This document shows positions 61,910-64,000 of a stretch of 64,000 nucleotides of DNA, one piece after another (within the stretch, counting starts at the first letter, position 1; each line of letters opens with the position of its first letter). The notes beneath the pieces were generated by a model. That model saw only the letters and a program-made list of their open reading frames with translations, was not told the origin of the DNA and did no database searches. The translations under genes and the position numbers were made by a program. The stretch is from positions 1 to 64,000 of the forward strand of contig JAHJUE010000012.1 in the NCBI GenBank assembly GCA_018829205.1. The letters run 5' to 3'. This stretch comes from Bacteroidota bacterium. GTDB taxonomy: Bacteria > Bacteroidota > Ignavibacteria > Ignavibacteriales > Melioribacteraceae.

Positions 61910-63466
61910 TCATTTTTTTATTTTATAAACTGAATCAAGCACGGTGCCGTCGACCCATTTTATCACGGCGACAACTTTATTTTTATCGGTTTTAGGTTTT
62001 TCAGGCACGCCTCCGCAAATATCATATACTTCTTTCTGAATTTCAGTAATTGTTTTATACGGTAGTTTTGAATTTTTTACCGCTTTTAATAAATCCTTTC
62101 TTTTAGGATTAATTGCAATTCCTCTTTCAGTTATTATTACATCTATAAGTTCTCCGGGTCCGCATAAAGTTGTAACTTCGTCCATTATTACCGGAATTCT
62201 ATCTCTAAAAGACGGGATGGCAAGTATTGTGCATTTTGAGAATAAACAATTCTGCCAGCCGCCTATTCCATGAAGTAGATACCCGTCGGAATGACTTACA
62301 ACATTGGCATTAAAATTAACATCAACTTCGGTAGCGCCCAAAACAACAGCATCAATTATTGAAGCGAAATTACCTTTGCCGTGATAATTGTAGCTGGTAA
62401 AGGGACTGGTATTAACATGATTGGCGTTTTCACGCATTGACCGCACACCTTCAAGATCGAATGTTTGTCCGTCAAGAATATAATCCGTTAAACCTTCTTC
62501 AAGCATCTCAACTAAATACTTAGTGCTGCCGCCTCTAATAAATCTGGCTTTTATTCCTTTTTCTTTCATTCGCTCTTTTAAATAAACCGCAAAAGCTAAA
62601 TTGGTTCCGCCGGCACCTGCCTGAAAAGAAAAACCGTTTTTCATTATTCCGGCATCTTCCATAAATTGAGCTACATATTCGGCAATCAACAATCTGTCGG
62701 GACTCTTAGTAATTTCTGTTGTTCCGGATACTATTTTTGACGGATCTCCCAACGAATCAACCTGAACTACAGTATCTACATTATTGCCCTGTATCTGCCA
62801 TGGATAACATGGGAAAGGTACAAGGTTATCGGTTACAACAATAACATTATCGGCATATTCGGAATCCGCTAAAGCGAATCCTAATAATCCGCATGCTGAA
62901 GGACCGCGGTCGCCTGTCGCATTACCGAAAGGATCGGCAGTAGGAGCTGCAATTACCGCAATGTCGACATGAACTTCGCCGTCCTGAATTGACTGGTATC
63001 TTCCGCCGTGAGAACGGAGAACTCCGATACCTTTCATTTTTCCTTCGGTAGTAAATTTACCCAAAGGACCGTTCATACTTCCTTCAATATGATGAATTGT
63101 TCCGTCTTCAAGATATTTAATCAAATGCTGGTGACATGGAAACGATGCGCTGGGGAACCATCTAATATTTTTAATTCCCATAGATTTAATAGTATCAAAC
63201 AGCAGGTTTGTTACAACATCGCCGTTACGCAAATGATGGTGCGTTGAGATTGTCATTCCGTTTTTTAATCCGGCTTTCTTTAAAGCTTCCTTTAAATTCT
63301 TTACAATTTTATTCCCGTCTGACGGATAATCGGCGCAGCTTCTAATTGGGGGAGCGGCAATCCTTCCGCTTGGTTTATGTTTTCCAATTCCTTTAAAAGG
63401 AATTTGTTTTTCTCCGTTAACTGTTGTTGGCACAAATCTTCCGGCAGAGTTTTTTTCTAATTTCAT
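61910..63466 (-). CDS. citF: Citrate lyase alpha subunit
   Basis: This is a 518-residue protein, the usual CitF length (about 510). Recognisable parts are THHHLRNGDVV, SGRIAAPPIRSCADYP, a GSMNGPLGKFTTEGKMKG segment (in two pieces), GDRGPSACGLLGFALAD, QAGAGGTNLAFAVYL, and ITERGIAINPKRKDL near the end. The alpha subunit transfers the ACP thiol ester from acetate to citrate. It follows citE on the - strand with a palindromic element between; the gamma subunit gene is not in the window. Confidence 0.95.
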   Translation of the reverse strand: MKLEKNSAGRFVPTTVNGEKQIPFKGIGKHKPSGRIAAPPIRSCADYPSDGNKIVKNLKEALKKAGLKNGMTISTHHHLRNGDVVTNLLFDTIKSMGIKNIRWFPSASFPCHQHLIKYLEDGTIHHIEGSMNGPLGKFTTEGKMKGIGVLRSHGGRYQSIQDGEVHVDIAVIAAPTADPFGNATGDRGPSACGLLGFALADSEYADNVIVVTDNLVPFPCYPWQIQGNNVDTVVQVDSLGDPSKIVSGTTEITKSPDRLLIAEYVAQFMEDAGIMKNGFSFQAGAGGTNLAFAVYLKERMKEKGIKARFIRGGSTKYLVEMLEEGLTDYILDGQTFDLEGVRSMRENANHVNTSPFTSYNYHGKGNFASIIDAVVLGATEVDVNFNANVVSHSDGYLLHGIGGWQNCLFSKCTILAIPSFRDRIPVIMDEVTTLCGPGELIDVIITERGIAINPKRKDLLKAVKNSKLPYKTITEIQKEVYDICGGVPEKPKTDKNKVVAVIKWVDGTVLDSVYKIKK

Positions 63467-63484
63467 TTTTATCCTTTAGTAGCA

Positions 63485-63564
63485 TTGTCATTCCGGCAAT
63501 CTTTTATGCCGGAATCGCAGCTTAAGCTTAGCAGATTCCCGTAAAAAGCATACGGTAATGACAA
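63485..63564. repeat. Nested palindromic element between citE and citF
   Basis: Outer arms TTGTCATT (63485-63492) and AATGACAA (63557-63564), inner arms ATTCCGGCA (63490-63498) and TGCCGGAAT (63507-63515) with an 8-base loop. This layout (GTCATTCCGGC...) is a familiar type of interspersed repeat in bacterial genomes; it could shape the citE-citF mRNA. Confidence 0.65.
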
Positions 63565-63568
63565 AACG

Positions 63569-64000
63569 TTACTCTCTCCAATTTTTAGAAATAATATTAT
63601 TCAATAAAGCTGACTCAATAACTTTCTGCGCGCGTTTTACAACGGGAGCGTCAATCATTTTGCTCCCTAAAGCTACAACTCCCATTCCTTTAGACTGCGC
63701 ATCTTCAAAAGCGAGAACAATATTTTTTGCTTTATCTATTTCATCATTTGTAGGCGCGAATGTTTCATTTATAACCTTTATCTGACGCGGATGAATACAG
63801 CCTTTCCCCTCAAACCCCAAATTCTTTGCTTCTATTACAGAGGCTTTTAATCCGGCCATGTCCGAAATATCAGAAAAAACGGTATCAATAGCCTGAATTC
63901 CCGCGGCTTTTGCTGCGTTTACAACCATGCTGCGCGCGTAAAAACTTTCTTTGCCTTCATTGGTTCTCTGTGTTCCTATATCCGCGGTATAATCTTCCAA
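63569..64000 (-). CDS. citE: Citrate lyase beta subunit (5' part beyond the window)
   Basis: This is the C-terminal 143 residues; the gene continues past the right edge. GVTDYTADIG-like text is cut to DYTADIGTQRTNEGKESF, followed by YARSMVVNAAKAAGIQAIDTV, KNLGFEGKGCIHPRQI and VINETFAPTNDEI, all characteristic of the CitE/HpcH lyase family. CitE cleaves citryl-ACP into acetyl-ACP and oxaloacetate. Pairing with citF supports citrate cleavage rather than another HpcH lyase. Confidence 0.93.
   Translation of the reverse strand: MEDYTADIGTQRTNEGKESFYARSMVVNAAKAAGIQAIDTVFSDISDMAGLKASVIEAKNLGFEGKGCIHPRQIKVINETFAPTNDEIDKAKNIVLAFEDAQSKGMGVVALGSKMIDAPVVKRAQKVIESALLNNIISKNWRE

Overview
The window looks like a chromosomal segment of an uncultured or little-studied member of the Ignavibacteria/Chlorobi side of Bacteroidota. 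It is AT-rich. Seven secreted proteins end in a type IX secretion (T9SS) type A sorting domain with the NYPNPFNPST signature. TonB-receptor/DUF4249 pairs, Ycf48-like propellers and Reg_prop histidine kinases fit the same group. This placement is an inference from protein style; no rRNA is present.

Layout. 1-2783 and about 24222-34165 are two tracts of integron-type gene cassettes: mostly single + strand genes separated by attC-like sites. Each site runs from RYYYAAC (usually TAACAAGCAAATC or TAACAATCAAATC) to a GGGTTATTTGCAACGCCGTTA end, with 150-290 bp between. No IntI integrase is visible, so these are CALIN-like arrays or the distal part of a chromosomal integron. Cassette products include a SieB-like exclusion protein, an RNase H-fold protein, a TlpA-like thioredoxin, a methyltransferase, lipoproteins, outer-membrane barrels, an RDD fusion and a T9SS-secreted protein. 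2892-8138 is a defence block: DinD, a 927-aa helicase fused to a PD-(D/E)xK nuclease, and a toxin-antitoxin-SecB-like chaperone (TAC) operon behind a perfect 16-bp palindrome. 8531-12488 holds three T9SS cargo genes on the - strand. 12852-15809 holds a NarL-type two-component pair and a small envelope gene pair. 16302-19476 is a translationally coupled SIR2-HerA defence operon with a third KTSC-domain gene, followed by a degenerate attC-like site. 20438-23755 is a large hybrid histidine kinase.

34181-38912 has further propeller cargo, a dead REP-associated transposase and a barrel protein. 38982-41502 is a small prophage-like islet (holin, DUF6266-like, DUF2188-like). 41613-44873 is a Reg_prop histidine kinase whose 3' end is partly duplicated. 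The two copies of that 366-bp unit flank a 3-kb insert carrying a lipoprotein and a T9SS propeller. 48789 is tRNA-Ser(GCU).

The right end is ordinary chromosome: a zinc/manganese ABC uptake operon with an unusual His/Glu-rich outer-membrane protein, acetyl-CoA synthetase, a TonB receptor/DUF4249/PEGA-propeller operon, and citrate lyase alpha and beta subunits (beta truncated by the window edge). The left two thirds read as an accessory region assembled by cassette capture and repeat-mediated insertion; the right third reads as core metabolism.
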